From Bin55 sp009840545 (GTDB lineage Bacteria > Pseudomonadota > Gammaproteobacteria > Pseudomonadales > Azotimanducaceae), in NCBI GenBank assembly GCA_965208815.1, contig OZ242357.1, positions 558,001-622,000 on the forward strand: a stretch of 64,000 nt of DNA. Reading direction: 5' to 3'. Below, in pieces: positions 31,950-41,863 of this stretch. Numbering within the stretch: the first letter of the stretch is position 1; each line of letters opens with the position of its first letter. A model generated the notes under the pieces. The model did not search any database, had not been told where the DNA came from, and saw only the letters and a program-made list of their open reading frames with translations. The position numbers were made by a program, and so were the translations under genes.

Positions 31950-33707
31950 CTAACGGTGCCAGTCTTCGGCGTTCCAGAGCTCCGAGTCCCAGCCATTGAT
32001 TGTTACGCCCTGCAAGGCGTTCGACACCGCCGATACTCTTGCGCGGTGAACTAGTGGAATTACCCAGTAGTTCAACACGACCATATCGTTCAGTCTTTTG
32101 ATAATGTCGGCCCGTTCCGTCTTGTCCGTAACGGACGACAAATCATCGACGAGCGTATCGAATTCTTCCGAGCAAGCTCGCGGGATGTTGGTGCCAGCCC
32201 AATTGTTGTCTGGCCCTGGGATTTCGCTGCAGCTCCAGCCTCGTAGATATTCGGACGGATCTTCTCCATCGAAGTTGTTGGTATACATTTGCACATCCGC
32301 AAAGAACTTCTGATAGGTATCGGGACTAGCCACGTCAGAGCCGAAAAACACAGCTCCGTCGATATTGCGCAATTCTGTTTCTACACCGATTTGCTCCCAC
32401 ATATGCTTGACCAATGCTTGGTTACCTTGTCGCACGGAGTTCGTAGATGTCTGATACAAGATTGAAAGCCTCACCCCGTCCTTGGATCGGACTCCGTCGG
32501 ATCCAAGCACCCATCCTGCTTCGTCCAGCAAGCGGTTGGCTTCCTCGATATTCTGAACTTTGCATTCTTCGTTGGAATCCGAAACGTAGTACTCGGGAGC
32601 CGGGACCACATTGCACTCAGGCTCACCTGCTCTGCCGTAGCCTGTTTCCACAAGGATCGATCGATCAATTGCCAGCGACAGAGCTCTTCGCACGGCAAAC
32701 TCGGACAGGAAGGGGTGCGGATTTGTACCGTCTAGATATTGAGATCGACGATCAGGACCCAACGACGGATCCTCGTTTGTCAGATTGACAATTATTCGCT
32801 CCACCTGCGAGCCAACCCCATAAAGTACTTTTCCTTTTTCTGCTTTAGCCATGCTATCCAAGATTTCTGGCTCAACTTGGAGGTTCCACCCAAAGTCATA
32901 CTCACCAGTTTCGACAACAGCCCGCGCCGCGGAAGCCGCATCTCCACCGCCTTTCAGTGTGACTTCCTTAAAGAACGGTTTGCCCTCTTCGCGGTAGTTT
33001 TCGTTTGCAACATATTGAGAGACATCGTTTGCACGGAAGTCAATCACCCTAAAGGGTCCAGTACCGATGGGAGCAAAGTTCTGCTCGGTGCACTCCTGTG
33101 CTCTCGCGCCAAGGCATTCTTCGAATTGATTCTTTTGAAGAATCGGAACAAGCGATCCAACAAAGGGAGCGTAGGGATGTGCTTTTATCTTTGAGAACGT
33201 AATGCGCACTGTATGGCTGTCGACCGCCACAACATCTTCAACATCGGAGAAATTGTTGATCCGATAGCATCCCATTTCTGGGTGTGTGCAATACTCCCAC
33301 GTAAAGACTACGTCGTCGGCTGTAAATGGCGAACCATCTGACCATAAGACGTCGTTCCGCAATTTCCATATGATTGTCTGCAAGTCCTCACTAAAGCCTC
33401 CATTTTCAATTGTCGGAATTTCCTCGGCCAGTGTAGGAACCATTTGTGCTTCTTCGTCGTAGTTGGCCAGCGGCTCGAGTACCAGCGAGGCCGCTTCAAT
33501 TTCTTTTGTTCCGCCGCTCAGGTAAGGATTTAGAGTCGTGGGGGCTTGCCAATAGAGTAGCTTCAAATGGGTGTCCGCATTCTCTGCCGGGGCATCAGTG
33601 TTCTGTTGCTCATCGTCAGTGTCTTGACTCTCGTCAGCTGGTCCGGAGCAGGCTCCTACAAACAGGCCAAGGAAAACAATAATCGTAAAGAGTGTGCAAT
33701 TCTTCAT
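31950..33707 (-). CDS. dppA: peptide ABC transporter substrate-binding lipoprotein (family 5)
   Basis: A 585-residue extracytoplasmic solute-binding protein. The signal peptide ends in a lipobox (LFVGAC, Cys20), so it is a lipoprotein, followed by an acidic linker (ESQDTDDEQQNTD). SBP_bac_5 motifs include YWQAPTTLNPYLSGG, LRNDVLWSDGSPFTADDVVF and FAVRRALSLAIDRS. The ligand (oligopeptide, dipeptide or other) cannot be told. It is the first gene of dppABC and probably has a promoter in the 150-base gap upstream. Confidence 0.92.
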   Translation of the reverse strand: MKNCTLFTIIVFLGLFVGACSGPADESQDTDDEQQNTDAPAENADTHLKLLYWQAPTTLNPYLSGGTKEIEAASLVLEPLANYDEEAQMVPTLAEEIPTIENGGFSEDLQTIIWKLRNDVLWSDGSPFTADDVVFTWEYCTHPEMGCYRINNFSDVEDVVAVDSHTVRITFSKIKAHPYAPFVGSLVPILQKNQFEECLGARAQECTEQNFAPIGTGPFRVIDFRANDVSQYVANENYREEGKPFFKEVTLKGGGDAASAARAVVETGEYDFGWNLQVEPEILDSMAKAEKGKVLYGVGSQVERIIVNLTNEDPSLGPDRRSQYLDGTNPHPFLSEFAVRRALSLAIDRSILVETGYGRAGEPECNVVPAPEYYVSDSNEECKVQNIEEANRLLDEAGWVLGSDGVRSKDGVRLSILYQTSTNSVRQGNQALVKHMWEQIGVETELRNIDGAVFFGSDVASPDTYQKFFADVQMYTNNFDGEDPSEYLRGWSCSEIPGPDNNWAGTNIPRACSEEFDTLVDDLSSVTDKTERADIIKRLNDMVVLNYWVIPLVHRARVSAVSNALQGVTINGWDSELWNAEDWHR

Positions 33708-33857
33708 GTGCAGGTTCCAATACTCACGAACAGAGCGTGGGGGTATGGTATACGTTTAAGCTCCAATCTACTTGCAACTTCTTCGTGATCCGATGGGAGT
33801 TGTGATTGCAATTTGAATGCGGGGCTAGACCAAGTCGGCTGTTCTTATGGAAATCGC

Positions 33858-35666
33858 TTAGGGTCGAGTAGCTTGCGTGTTCAAGAACGGATTTTCACGG
33901 CGCGATTGCCTCTTCTCAAATCGATCTGGGGAGAGTGTGTTCATGTGTGGCTGGAGAAGAGGAGGAAGCTCTCCCGATATCTCGCTTGCAATAATCTCCG
34001 CACAGAAAGGAGCAGAAGTCGTTCCGCTACTTCCGTGGGCAAGGTTTAACCAAATGTTGGAATCTATTCGGCCTACTATCGACATGTGATCGGAAGTCAC
34101 TGCGCGACGAGCTCTAAACGACGCAGAATGAGTGATTTCTGTTGACCCAAAGAGTTTCTTGATTCGCAATTGGTTTGTGCTTTTGGCTTTGTCTTTGGGC
34201 CAAGGCTGATATTCGTAGGTTGATCCGGCTGAGTAAGTGTTCTGTGTCGTTACCACGTAACCTTCGTGTAGAAATGCAAAAGGACGAAGAGATTGGCCGG
34301 GTGTAGGTTCGAACTGATCCATTTGTCCTTCGATCTCCGTTACTTCGAGGTCAGTGCCTCGGTCATTTAGCGAGGTGGGTGAACCAGTTGCGACAACAAT
34401 AGGATAGTCAACTTTATCTAGGTCAGAAACTTCACCTTGCACGATTTTCACGTTTGGATGGTCCGTAAACCAAGAGCACAACAATCCTCCATTCACAACT
34501 AAAGTCCTTGGAAAAAGGACTCCCTTCACGTCCATGTCCAGTCCTGTTAGTTCCATTAGCTGCTCGCTCGATACAAGCTGCGCCCACTCGCTGCCCAACA
34601 ATTCGCAAATTCGCTCCAGTCGCTCAAGTGTCATTCGTGTACTCGGAAACTGTATCGCGCCACAACGAATCGCTCCGCTGAAGTTTCGAATTAACGACTG
34701 TGAGTAGGCATGCGACTGCAATCGAATAGAGGGTGCTGAATCCGTACTCGCACTTAACCGAGCATGAACCACGGCAGTTGGAATCGCAGATGTGCCATCA
34801 GCGACTTGTCCTGAAGGTGTGCGTAGTTCGACAGTAATTCCGCGACGTGCCAATGCTTGGGCGGTTGCGCATCCCGCGAAGCCGCCACCAACAACGATGG
34901 CTCTCGGCGGAGGACTACTAGGTATGAAAGGTGTGCTTGCCAACTTGCCAAGAGTTGTATGGCGCTTGTAAGGGAGATTTGAAACCTTGTCGACTGAGAA
35001 TCCATTCGACTCCAACAGTCTGCGGACGTGTCCCGCGGAAGAGTAAGTCGTTACGGTAGCACCGGCTCTTGACTTTGCCGCCATCGATCCCAACAGTCGT
35101 TCGGTCCACATATCAGGATTTCGATCTGGTGCGAATCCGTCAAGAATCCATAGGTCGACACCTTGCTGGTCACGAGCGATGAAGTCTTGAAGCGCGAGGT
35201 CTGCTGATGTGTACATCACGGTGAGTTCGATCCGATGATTGGCAAACAGACGACGATGAATACCCGCAATTGACGGAGGATATTGCTCGATTAATTTAAC
35301 GCTCAGGGTGAGGTCGGATGCCGTGGATCGAATCGTCTCTCGAAGGACTGCGAGAGGTAGAGGGCGAACTTCACAGCTAAAGAAGCGGAGCCTGCACTCT
35401 TGAGGGGCGTGGCGTAAGAATTCCTGAGCGATCGTCAGAAAATTTATTCCTGCTCCAAATCCAAATTCAAAGACTGTGAAGGTCTTTGCAGTGGACATGC
35501 GTTGTGCAAGCATGGCGGGCTGTATGTGCGCTTGTTGGCACTCTTGCAAGGGGTCCCTTGCGGCGTAGAAGTCTTTGAACTCGACCGAATAGAGGCGGCC
35601 GTCTACAACGGAAGTGTTCGCCTCGCGCATGGCATTGGATAACGGTTCAATTGGATTGGATGGCAT
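33858..35666 (-). CDS. mnmC: bifunctional tRNA mnm5s2U biosynthesis protein MnmC
   Basis: MnmC finishes 5-methylaminomethyl-2-thiouridine at U34: the FAD oxidase domain removes the carboxymethyl group from cmnm5U and the methyltransferase domain methylates nm5U. The order here is the usual one: N-terminal SAM methyltransferase (VFEFGFGAGINFLTIAQEF; LWILDGFAPDRNPDMW), then FAD-dependent DAO domain (AIVVGGGFAGCATAQALARRG) and C-terminal LAHGSSGTTSAPFCAEIIA. At 602 residues it is somewhat shorter than E. coli MnmC (668) but both domains appear complete. Single gene, minus strand, ATG at 35666. Confidence 0.95.
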   Translation of the reverse strand: MPSNPIEPLSNAMREANTSVVDGRLYSVEFKDFYAARDPLQECQQAHIQPAMLAQRMSTAKTFTVFEFGFGAGINFLTIAQEFLRHAPQECRLRFFSCEVRPLPLAVLRETIRSTASDLTLSVKLIEQYPPSIAGIHRRLFANHRIELTVMYTSADLALQDFIARDQQGVDLWILDGFAPDRNPDMWTERLLGSMAAKSRAGATVTTYSSAGHVRRLLESNGFSVDKVSNLPYKRHTTLGKLASTPFIPSSPPPRAIVVGGGFAGCATAQALARRGITVELRTPSGQVADGTSAIPTAVVHARLSASTDSAPSIRLQSHAYSQSLIRNFSGAIRCGAIQFPSTRMTLERLERICELLGSEWAQLVSSEQLMELTGLDMDVKGVLFPRTLVVNGGLLCSWFTDHPNVKIVQGEVSDLDKVDYPIVVATGSPTSLNDRGTDLEVTEIEGQMDQFEPTPGQSLRPFAFLHEGYVVTTQNTYSAGSTYEYQPWPKDKAKSTNQLRIKKLFGSTEITHSASFRARRAVTSDHMSIVGRIDSNIWLNLAHGSSGTTSAPFCAEIIASEISGELPPLLQPHMNTLSPDRFEKRQSRRENPFLNTQATRP

Positions 35667-35800
35667 TCTCTTGTTAGGAGAACATGAAAAGGGATTAGTG
35701 ATTCAAGATACGGATCACAGGCAGTTGACAGTGCTGCCTCGAACGAGTTGAGTAGCCGCGCTTCGGAATCCTAGCGTTGTATCGTCTCTTGATTAAACAG

Positions 35801-36619
35801 TTACTCCGGAACCTTTGGTCGGGATGGATCCTCAATCCATTCGCTCCATGAACCGGGGTAGAGAGCAGGTTCATCATAGCCCGAAACCAGCATGGCAAGA
35901 ATGTTGTTGGTTGCCGTGACACCGGACCCGCAGTAGCAGATCACATCGGAGTCTTTGGACACACCTTCAAACTTCTTTGGGTCCCTAGTGAATTTTCCGT
36001 CTGAGCCGATGTTCTTGAGGAAAGGGCTACAAATAGCTCCAGGAATGTGCCCCGCCGTATGATCCATGGTCTCGTTGAATCCCTGAAATCGGTCTTCCGC
36101 ACGCGCATCAACGAGCACACCTTGGTGATTCAAGACTTCTTCTGCCGTTACGGTTCGAGTCAGTGGTTTGCCAATCGAAAATTCTGTGGGTTTCGGAACC
36201 GGAATGTCGGTAGCCGTCTCGAAACCGGCTTCCACCCATGCCGCGAATCCCCCATCCAGTACAGACACTTTTTCGTGACCGAGCCAACGCAACATCCACC
36301 AAAGGCGACAGACAAACATGCCATTCCCAGCGTCGTAAACAACGACATGCGACTCATTGGAAATTCCTGAACGACCTAGAAATTCAGCGAATCGTTCTTT
36401 CGAAGGAAGAGGGTGTCTTCCTCGGCGACCGGGAGGATCGGCGAGATCCTCATCGACAGAAACGAATATTGCATTGGGAATGTGAGATTCCCGATACTGC
36501 CGAAAGCCGAGCTCTCTATCCAGGAGATCGCTTCTGCTGTCGGCGATTACCAGCTGGGAATTGCCAAGGAGTCCGTGTAGATCTTCAGCCGAAATGAGGT
36601 TGTCTTCGGGTTTCCACAT
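35801..36619 (-). CDS. sseA: thiosulfate/3-mercaptopyruvate sulfurtransferase (SseA type)
   Basis: A 272-residue protein with two rhodanese domains: an inactive N-domain (VIADSRSDLLDRELGFRQYR; VVVYDAGNGMFVCRLWWML) and a catalytic C-domain with the active-site loop CYCGSGVTA, the form typical of mercaptopyruvate sulfurtransferases. It transfers sulfane sulfur to cyanide or thiols in the cytoplasm. Length and the final YPGSWSEWIEDPSRP are standard for the family. It is 12 bases downstream of the 168-residue secreted-protein gene and could share its transcript. Confidence 0.94.
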   Translation of the reverse strand: MWKPEDNLISAEDLHGLLGNSQLVIADSRSDLLDRELGFRQYRESHIPNAIFVSVDEDLADPPGRRGRHPLPSKERFAEFLGRSGISNESHVVVYDAGNGMFVCRLWWMLRWLGHEKVSVLDGGFAAWVEAGFETATDIPVPKPTEFSIGKPLTRTVTAEEVLNHQGVLVDARAEDRFQGFNETMDHTAGHIPGAICSPFLKNIGSDGKFTRDPKKFEGVSKDSDVICYCGSGVTATNNILAMLVSGYDEPALYPGSWSEWIEDPSRPKVPE

Positions 36620-36631
36620 ATAGGATCCTCG

Positions 36632-37138
36632 CTATGGTTTGGGCTTGTACTTGATCATCACTCTGGAACCGTCCTCGAGTGCACTCTTGAATCGCGGTCC
36701 CCAGGTATCCCATCCGTCCGAGTACTTTTCACCCATTACCTTGAGTACCTCTTGGTGCACTTCCTTGTCTTCGACAATACTCCCAGTGGCCATGAGTTCG
36801 GGGGCTTTTCTATAGGCTTCGTTTGCTTGCCTCCAGTTGCCAAATTCTCCAACCCAGATTCGTGCCTCGGTGAGATCCTTGCCAATTGCCTTGGCTCGCC
36901 AGGCTTCCGATGGCGTAACAACGTAGATCTCTTTCTCGTGGAATGCGAACCAAATTTCGCCTTTGCATGTACTTTCCTCACCATCTGACTTTATGGGTGT
37001 CAAGTAAATTAGGCTCGAAGTCGACAATTCCTCCGGTAGCTCCTCGGACACTTTCTCTTCCGCATACACAAAACGAGAAAAAGGCACAAGGATTGGTGTA
37101 GCAAGGATGCCGAGTGACATTTGTCTACGTGTAATCAT
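36632..37138 (-). CDS. Tat/Sec-exported protein of unknown function
   Basis: A 168-residue protein starting MITRRQMSLGILATPILVPF, an Arg-Arg signal peptide with a hydrophobic core that could use the Tat or Sec pathway, cleaved near VYA. The mature part (LIYLTPIKSDGEESTCKGEI; AWRAKAIGKDLTEARIWVGE) resembles split-barrel flavin or pyridoxamine-phosphate-oxidase-like folds (an RAKxI-type strand), but I cannot assign it. I start at ATG 37138, not the upstream start at 37207 which would put residues before the signal. Confidence 0.75.
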   Translation of the reverse strand: MITRRQMSLGILATPILVPFSRFVYAEEKVSEELPEELSTSSLIYLTPIKSDGEESTCKGEIWFAFHEKEIYVVTPSEAWRAKAIGKDLTEARIWVGEFGNWRQANEAYRKAPELMATGSIVEDKEVHQEVLKVMGEKYSDGWDTWGPRFKSALEDGSRVMIKYKPKP

Positions 37139-37348
37139 GAATGTAATCGCTCCTGTTCGATTGTGGAGTCGTTTTGAATCAAGTATAGATGGATGAATAG
37201 ATCTCAATCATGATCAGTTGTTTCGTTAGAGATTCAACGAACACATTGGAATCTTGATTTGCAGCCACCGCTTGGGTTATAGACTCAATTTAAGCGCTTG
37301 CTTGACGAGTTTCTCTAACGCTAGGTCGTTGTGATGAAATGCGTGTAC

Positions 37349-37816
37349 TCACCCTTTGCCTTGAGATGCCCACTGGACTAAAGCCTTGTTTGGATCCGCT
37401 AGCTCTTCAAGTGATGTGTACCAAAAGCGTTCCCATCCAACTTCCGGCAGAGCGGTGAACAGCATTAGATTGAGAGGATAGTTCTCGCACGGAGTACAGG
37501 TACGAGCGTCATCTCGAAAGAGAAATACTGCCTTTTTCAAAGCGGTTGCATAGCCAAGCTCAAATACAACTCCTTCTTCCGGTGGGCATCCGTTCACTAC
37601 AGCTACTATTCCATCGGTGTTCTGTATATCGGCAATGTCTGCCTGGCCGACCGGATAGGCCCATCCTTTTGAGCCCTTGTCGAGTTGGTTATTGCGTTCA
37701 AACGGTTCAAAGACCTCCAATCCCAAGGACTGAAGTTTCGCAACTAGTTCCCTCAAAGGTCCGTGTTGCTGTAGTGAAAATCCATACGGATTGGCCAGAT
37801 ATACGGACTTGACCAT
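37349..37816 (-). CDS. nucleoside 2-deoxyribosyltransferase-like protein
   Basis: A 155-residue protein of the nucleoside deoxyribosyltransferase superfamily. It begins VKSVYLANPYGFSLQQHGPL, the strand and loop that bind the base, and contains the acidic motif region GIVAVVNGCPPEEGVVFELGYATAL, where the Glu in the E-x-G-x-x-F-E-x-G pattern acts as nucleophile. Family members swap bases on deoxynucleosides or hydrolyse nucleotides. Its precise substrate is unknown. It lies 37 bases downstream of the PhyH-type gene. Confidence 0.85.
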   Translation of the reverse strand: MVKSVYLANPYGFSLQQHGPLRELVAKLQSLGLEVFEPFERNNQLDKGSKGWAYPVGQADIADIQNTDGIVAVVNGCPPEEGVVFELGYATALKKAVFLFRDDARTCTPCENYPLNLMLFTALPEVGWERFWYTSLEELADPNKALVQWASQGKG

Positions 37817-37853
37817 TTCTCCTAAGTCTCCTATTCAATGCCGTTTTCGCATG

Positions 37854-38696
37854 CTACGCTTTCTCGTCGAATAGCGAGTCAAAGAACCAGTGAGCACCTG
37901 CTGGTTCTTCTAGTAGCCGTCTTTGACGCGAGGTCAATTGGATGCCCTCAGGAGCGGTAACCCGAGAACGCGACCACGTCAGTTGGGAAGCACAATATTT
38001 GTAGAGCAACGTGCGACGTTCGTAGTCGGCTTTCCATTCCATTGTTCCGTGCGTGGTGGCTTCGGAGAAAAATGTCACACTACCGGATGGGGCGAAGGGA
38101 ACCTCGACGACATCATTGAAACTGCCGTTTCTAATGCTGCGAGGGAGTTTGATGTGGCTATTGTGGCTTCCCGGAATGCAGCAGAGACCGCCAGTCTCCG
38201 GTCCACTATCTGCAAGATTGAAGGCTGCAACTCCAAATCCATGAAGAGCTTGGTATGCCGGCTGTACGTAGGGCTTACCTGGGACGGCACGACTGAAAGG
38301 TTCGGAGGTGCCATAGTCCGAATGCAAGATGCCGCTTGGCATTCCTTTCTTCATGCGCATTCCAAAGATTCGATCAAGACGAAAGCAGTCGCCCAGTTGC
38401 ATTCTCATCATTTGCATGGTCTTTGGATGGTCTATTAGGTCGCAAAAGACCTGTCCAAAAGCTAGAAATCCAGGCGAGGAATCGTACGAACCGCCTGCCA
38501 TCCCAAACCGGTAGTTGTCGTACAACGAGCGCTGCGATTGAACCTTGCGTTGCTCGGCACTTTCTGGAAGTTCGTCGAGCGTTTCGTCGAGAATGTTGTT
38601 CAACTCGTCGACTTGGCTTGGTGACAGCACGTTCTCGACGACCAAGTAACCCTTCAAGTCGTAGAGGTAGATTTCCAGTTCGCTCAGTTCTTCCAT
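37854..38696 (-). CDS. phytanoyl-CoA dioxygenase (PhyH) family protein
   Basis: A 280-residue Fe(II)/2-oxoglutarate-dependent oxygenase. The double-stranded beta-helix metal ligands appear as H-x-D in GILHSDYG and the distal His in TTHGTMEW, with the 2-oxoglutarate Arg in YERRTLLYKY. The start YDLKGYLVVENVLSPSQVDEL is the typical PhyH N-terminus, and GGLCCIPGSHNSHIKLP fits the family. Substrate unknown; PhyH families hydroxylate lipids, osmolytes or secondary metabolites. It is divergent from the fatty acid desaturase gene, which may hint at lipid metabolism. Confidence 0.9.
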   Translation of the reverse strand: MEELSELEIYLYDLKGYLVVENVLSPSQVDELNNILDETLDELPESAEQRKVQSQRSLYDNYRFGMAGGSYDSSPGFLAFGQVFCDLIDHPKTMQMMRMQLGDCFRLDRIFGMRMKKGMPSGILHSDYGTSEPFSRAVPGKPYVQPAYQALHGFGVAAFNLADSGPETGGLCCIPGSHNSHIKLPRSIRNGSFNDVVEVPFAPSGSVTFFSEATTHGTMEWKADYERRTLLYKYCASQLTWSRSRVTAPEGIQLTSRQRRLLEEPAGAHWFFDSLFDEKA

Positions 38697-38880
38697 AAGG
38701 CTTACCCGTCAAAGTGTGCCAAGGTGATTATTCACTTTATGTGCACTCAATAGAAAGCATGTCTGAAATTTCTGCTCGCTTCCGCAACTCACGATTAGCA
38801 GCACATTGCTACTGGTCAAAAATACTGTTGAAGCAATCTCCTTCGAGAGCTGTCTATACCATTACAATAACGAAGCACTC

Positions 38881-40161
38881 ATGCTAAACGGCTTGGTACT
38901 GGCTTGCCTTTTGCTTCGCCCTTTAGCCTTTACATTTTTTGGGAGTTTAGTAACGGTGAGTTTTTACGAATGGTGGTATGGAATCATTGGGTTCTCAATC
39001 CTTTGGCCGATTCTGTTTGTGGCATTAACGACCCACACTACTTTCATCGCTATAACTCTCTATTTACATCGACACTCAGCCCATAGGGCTCTCGATCTGC
39101 ACCCAGCCCTGTGTCACTTTTTTCGTTTTTTCTTGTGGATCAGCACAGGCATGGTCACAAGGGAATGGACTGCTGTCCACCGTAGACACCATGCAAAAAC
39201 GGAAACCGAGGAAGATCCGCATAGTCCCGTGATCTTCGGTCTCTTCAACATCATTCGAAAGGGCTCGGAGTACTATCGCGACGGAATTGACGAGGAAACA
39301 ATTCGAAAATATGGAAAAGGGACACCCGATGATTGGGTGGAACGGAATATCTACTCTCGATTTACCTGGGCCGGAGTAGCGCTATTTGCAGTGATTGACA
39401 TTTTGCTGTTCGGTATCACTGGAGTCATCGTTTGGGCAGTACAAATGATTTGGACTCCATTCTGGGCTGCAGGAATCGTCAACGGCGTGGGACATGCCTG
39501 GGGCTATAGAAACTTCGAGACTCAAGACGCCTCCAAAAACATTGTGCCTGTAGGAATTCTCGTTTGCGGGGAGGAGCTGCACAACAATCACCACACCTAT
39601 CCAAATTCCGCTCGGTTCTCTTTTAAGCCCTGGGAGTTTGATCTTGGTTGGCAGTACATTCGTGCGCTGAGGTTTCTACGACTAGCTCGTCCATTGCACA
39701 CAGGTCCCGTCGTCGAGCAAGTGAGTGGCAAATCGATCATCGATATGGACACGTTGTGGGCGGTAGTGAATGATCGATTTAGCGTAATGGCCCGTTACGC
39801 AGAAGATGTCGTCAAACCTATTGTCCGGAGTGAAAAGCAAGACGCCAATGGGCCGATCCGCAGATTGCTCCGAGGAGCGAGAAGGATACTCTGCTCCCAC
39901 GAATTAGTCTTGCGCGATCGAGAGATTAACAAGATTGACGAAATCATTCGCCACAGTCCTCAACTGAAGGTGATCTACGATCTACACGAAGAGCTCAATT
40001 CTCTTTGGGCGAAACGAACTGGAAGCGGGGAAGAGCTTCTCTCAGCGTTCAAGAGATGGTGTGCGCGTGCTGAGGCAACTGGTGTAGAAGTACTACGTAG
40101 TTTCGTTGCGGATCTAAAGACCTACTCGGTACCGAAAACCGTCGACTCTACATCCTCTTAG
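38881..40161 (+). CDS. acyl-lipid/acyl-CoA fatty acid desaturase
   Basis: A 426-residue membrane di-iron desaturase. The three His boxes are HRHSAH, HRRHH (in EWTAVHRRHHAKTE) and HNNHH (in EELHNNHHTYP), with hydrophobic helices between; this is the Delta9-type arrangement that introduces the first double bond into saturated acyl chains. A C-terminal extension of ~110 residues after the desaturase domain (KSIIDMDTLWAVVNDRF on) is soluble. I start at ATG 38881; a longer frame begins at TTG 38806. It overlaps the end of argS by 14 bases in a convergent arrangement. Confidence 0.92.
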   Translation: MLNGLVLACLLLRPLAFTFFGSLVTVSFYEWWYGIIGFSILWPILFVALTTHTTFIAITLYLHRHSAHRALDLHPALCHFFRFFLWISTGMVTREWTAVHRRHHAKTETEEDPHSPVIFGLFNIIRKGSEYYRDGIDEETIRKYGKGTPDDWVERNIYSRFTWAGVALFAVIDILLFGITGVIVWAVQMIWTPFWAAGIVNGVGHAWGYRNFETQDASKNIVPVGILVCGEELHNNHHTYPNSARFSFKPWEFDLGWQYIRALRFLRLARPLHTGPVVEQVSGKSIIDMDTLWAVVNDRFSVMARYAEDVVKPIVRSEKQDANGPIRRLLRGARRILCSHELVLRDREINKIDEIIRHSPQLKVIYDLHEELNSLWAKRTGSGEELLSAFKRWCARAEATGVEVLRSFVADLKTYSVPKTVDSTSS

Positions 40162-41863
40162 GAACTGAGATTCCCAGACAGCCCAGTCCTACTCGCAAAG
40201 TCTCAGCCGTACGGGCGCATAGTCCCAAACGACTATCCCGTTCCTTGGATTCCGTGTTGAGCACGGGGCACTTCTCGTAGAACCTTGTGAAGTGTACGGT
40301 TAGGTCGTATAGATAATTGCACATGTGATGCGCCTTGCGTTCAGTGATCGATTGCTCAAGGACCTCTTGAAACCGTAATAGACGCACTGCCAAGTCGTGT
40401 TCGGCAGGATGCTTGACACGAATCCTGTCCAGCTCAATTTCCTCACCATTGATACCGCCTCGTGCGAAGATTGCGCTAATGCGGGCATGGGCATATTGCA
40501 AATAAGGTGAAGTATTCCCTTCCAGGGACATCATTGTGTTCAGGTCGAATTTATAGTCACTCGTTCGGTTCTTGGATAGGTCTGCGTACTTGATCGCACC
40601 GATTGCAACGTGATGGGCGATTTCTGATCTTTGCTCTACGTCTAAATGTTGGCTCTTCTCTTCCACAACATTTCTTGCGTGAGTTTCCGCTTGTTCGATC
40701 AAATCGGATAGACGCGGGTTTTCTCCAGACCTTGTCTTGAGTGGCTCACCATTCGCATTGAGGATGGACCCAAACGCATGGTGTTCGAGTTCAGTTGCTT
40801 CCTCCGCAAATTTAGCTTTCTTTGCAACGGCGAACAACATTTGAAAGTGCAGAATCTGTCGTGCATCGGTGAAGTACAGTACCTGGTCCGCCTCAAGTAC
40901 CCTCGTTCTGTAAAGCAGGGTGGCTAGATCCGTTGTGTGATAGAGGTAGCCGCCATCCGACTTTTGGACGATCATAGGAAGTCGACTACCGTCCTTCCGG
41001 ACGAACCCATTGATAAACACACACTGTGCACCGTCCGATTCGACCAACAACCCGTTCGTTTCTAATCGTTCAATCACTGCTGGCAAGTCGTCATTGAATG
41101 AACTTTCGCCTTTTATGTCGGCTGGAGTCAACAAGATGTCGAGCTTTCCGTAAATGTCCTCGAGGTGGCGTAGCGACACATCTATGAATTTCTGCCAGAT
41201 ATCCATCGTCCGGGGATCGTGGGACTGCAGTTTCAAGACTGCTTCACGTGCCTTTGACGCGAAGCTCGAATCTCTATCAAACCGCTGGCTTGCGGCTATG
41301 TAGAGTTGTTCAAGGTCTTCCAGACCACTATTGATTTCTTGGTCCGACTTGAGGTCATCAATGTAGGCAACAATCTTCCCGAATGCTGTTCCCCAATCTC
41401 CGATGTGGTTTTGTCTTACGACCGTATGACCCGCAAGAGTCAGCATCCGCGATATGGAGTCGCCGATAACTGTACTTCTTAGATGTCCAACGTGCATCTG
41501 CTTGGCCACATTCGGGGACGAGTAGTCCACCACAATGCGAAGCGGTTTGTTAGTGGGAGTTACAAGTGGTTCAGATCCCAACGAACTTGACAGAAAGTCG
41601 TTGTCTAGAGATACGTTTATAAAGCCGGGTCCTGCAATCGCGACGTTTGAGGATACGTCTTCGAGCACACCTGTATCGACTAGCTGCTGTGCCAGCGTTC
41701 GTGGATTCACTTTCAAGAGTTTCCCAGCACGCAATGCACCGTTCGCCTGATAGTCGCCAAATTCGGGACGACCAGCAGGTGCTACGAGTGGTTGAGGTTC
41801 TTCGACCCCTACTTGAACTAATGCGGACTCGAGACGTCGAGAGATTTCGGCACGAAGATTAAT
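40148..41863 (-). CDS. argS: arginyl-tRNA synthetase (apparent ATT start)
   Basis: Class I synthetase charging tRNA-Arg. The HIGH-type motif is in NVAKQMHVGHLRSTVIGD; the KMSKS loop is replaced by LKTRSGENPRLSDL as is usual in ArgS; the DALR anticodon domain ends LGCLGISVPKRM. No ATG, GTG or TTG occurs in frame before TTG 41734, which would remove the N-terminal additional domain. The frame continues upstream as INLRAEISRRLESAL ... GRPEFGDYQANGAL, matching family N-termini (MNIxAxLS... FGDYQANGA), to an ATT at 41861-41863 right after an in-frame TAG. GAGGG lies six bases before the ATT. I therefore call ATT as start, giving 571 residues, the normal length. A sequencing error ATG to ATT would look the same. 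Confidence 0.9.
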   Translation of the reverse strand: MNLRAEISRRLESALVQVGVEEPQPLVAPAGRPEFGDYQANGALRAGKLLKVNPRTLAQQLVDTGVLEDVSSNVAIAGPGFINVSLDNDFLSSSLGSEPLVTPTNKPLRIVVDYSSPNVAKQMHVGHLRSTVIGDSISRMLTLAGHTVVRQNHIGDWGTAFGKIVAYIDDLKSDQEINSGLEDLEQLYIAASQRFDRDSSFASKAREAVLKLQSHDPRTMDIWQKFIDVSLRHLEDIYGKLDILLTPADIKGESSFNDDLPAVIERLETNGLLVESDGAQCVFINGFVRKDGSRLPMIVQKSDGGYLYHTTDLATLLYRTRVLEADQVLYFTDARQILHFQMLFAVAKKAKFAEEATELEHHAFGSILNANGEPLKTRSGENPRLSDLIEQAETHARNVVEEKSQHLDVEQRSEIAHHVAIGAIKYADLSKNRTSDYKFDLNTMMSLEGNTSPYLQYAHARISAIFARGGINGEEIELDRIRVKHPAEHDLAVRLLRFQEVLEQSITERKAHHMCNYLYDLTVHFTRFYEKCPVLNTESKERDSRLGLCARTAETLRVGLGCLGISVPKRM

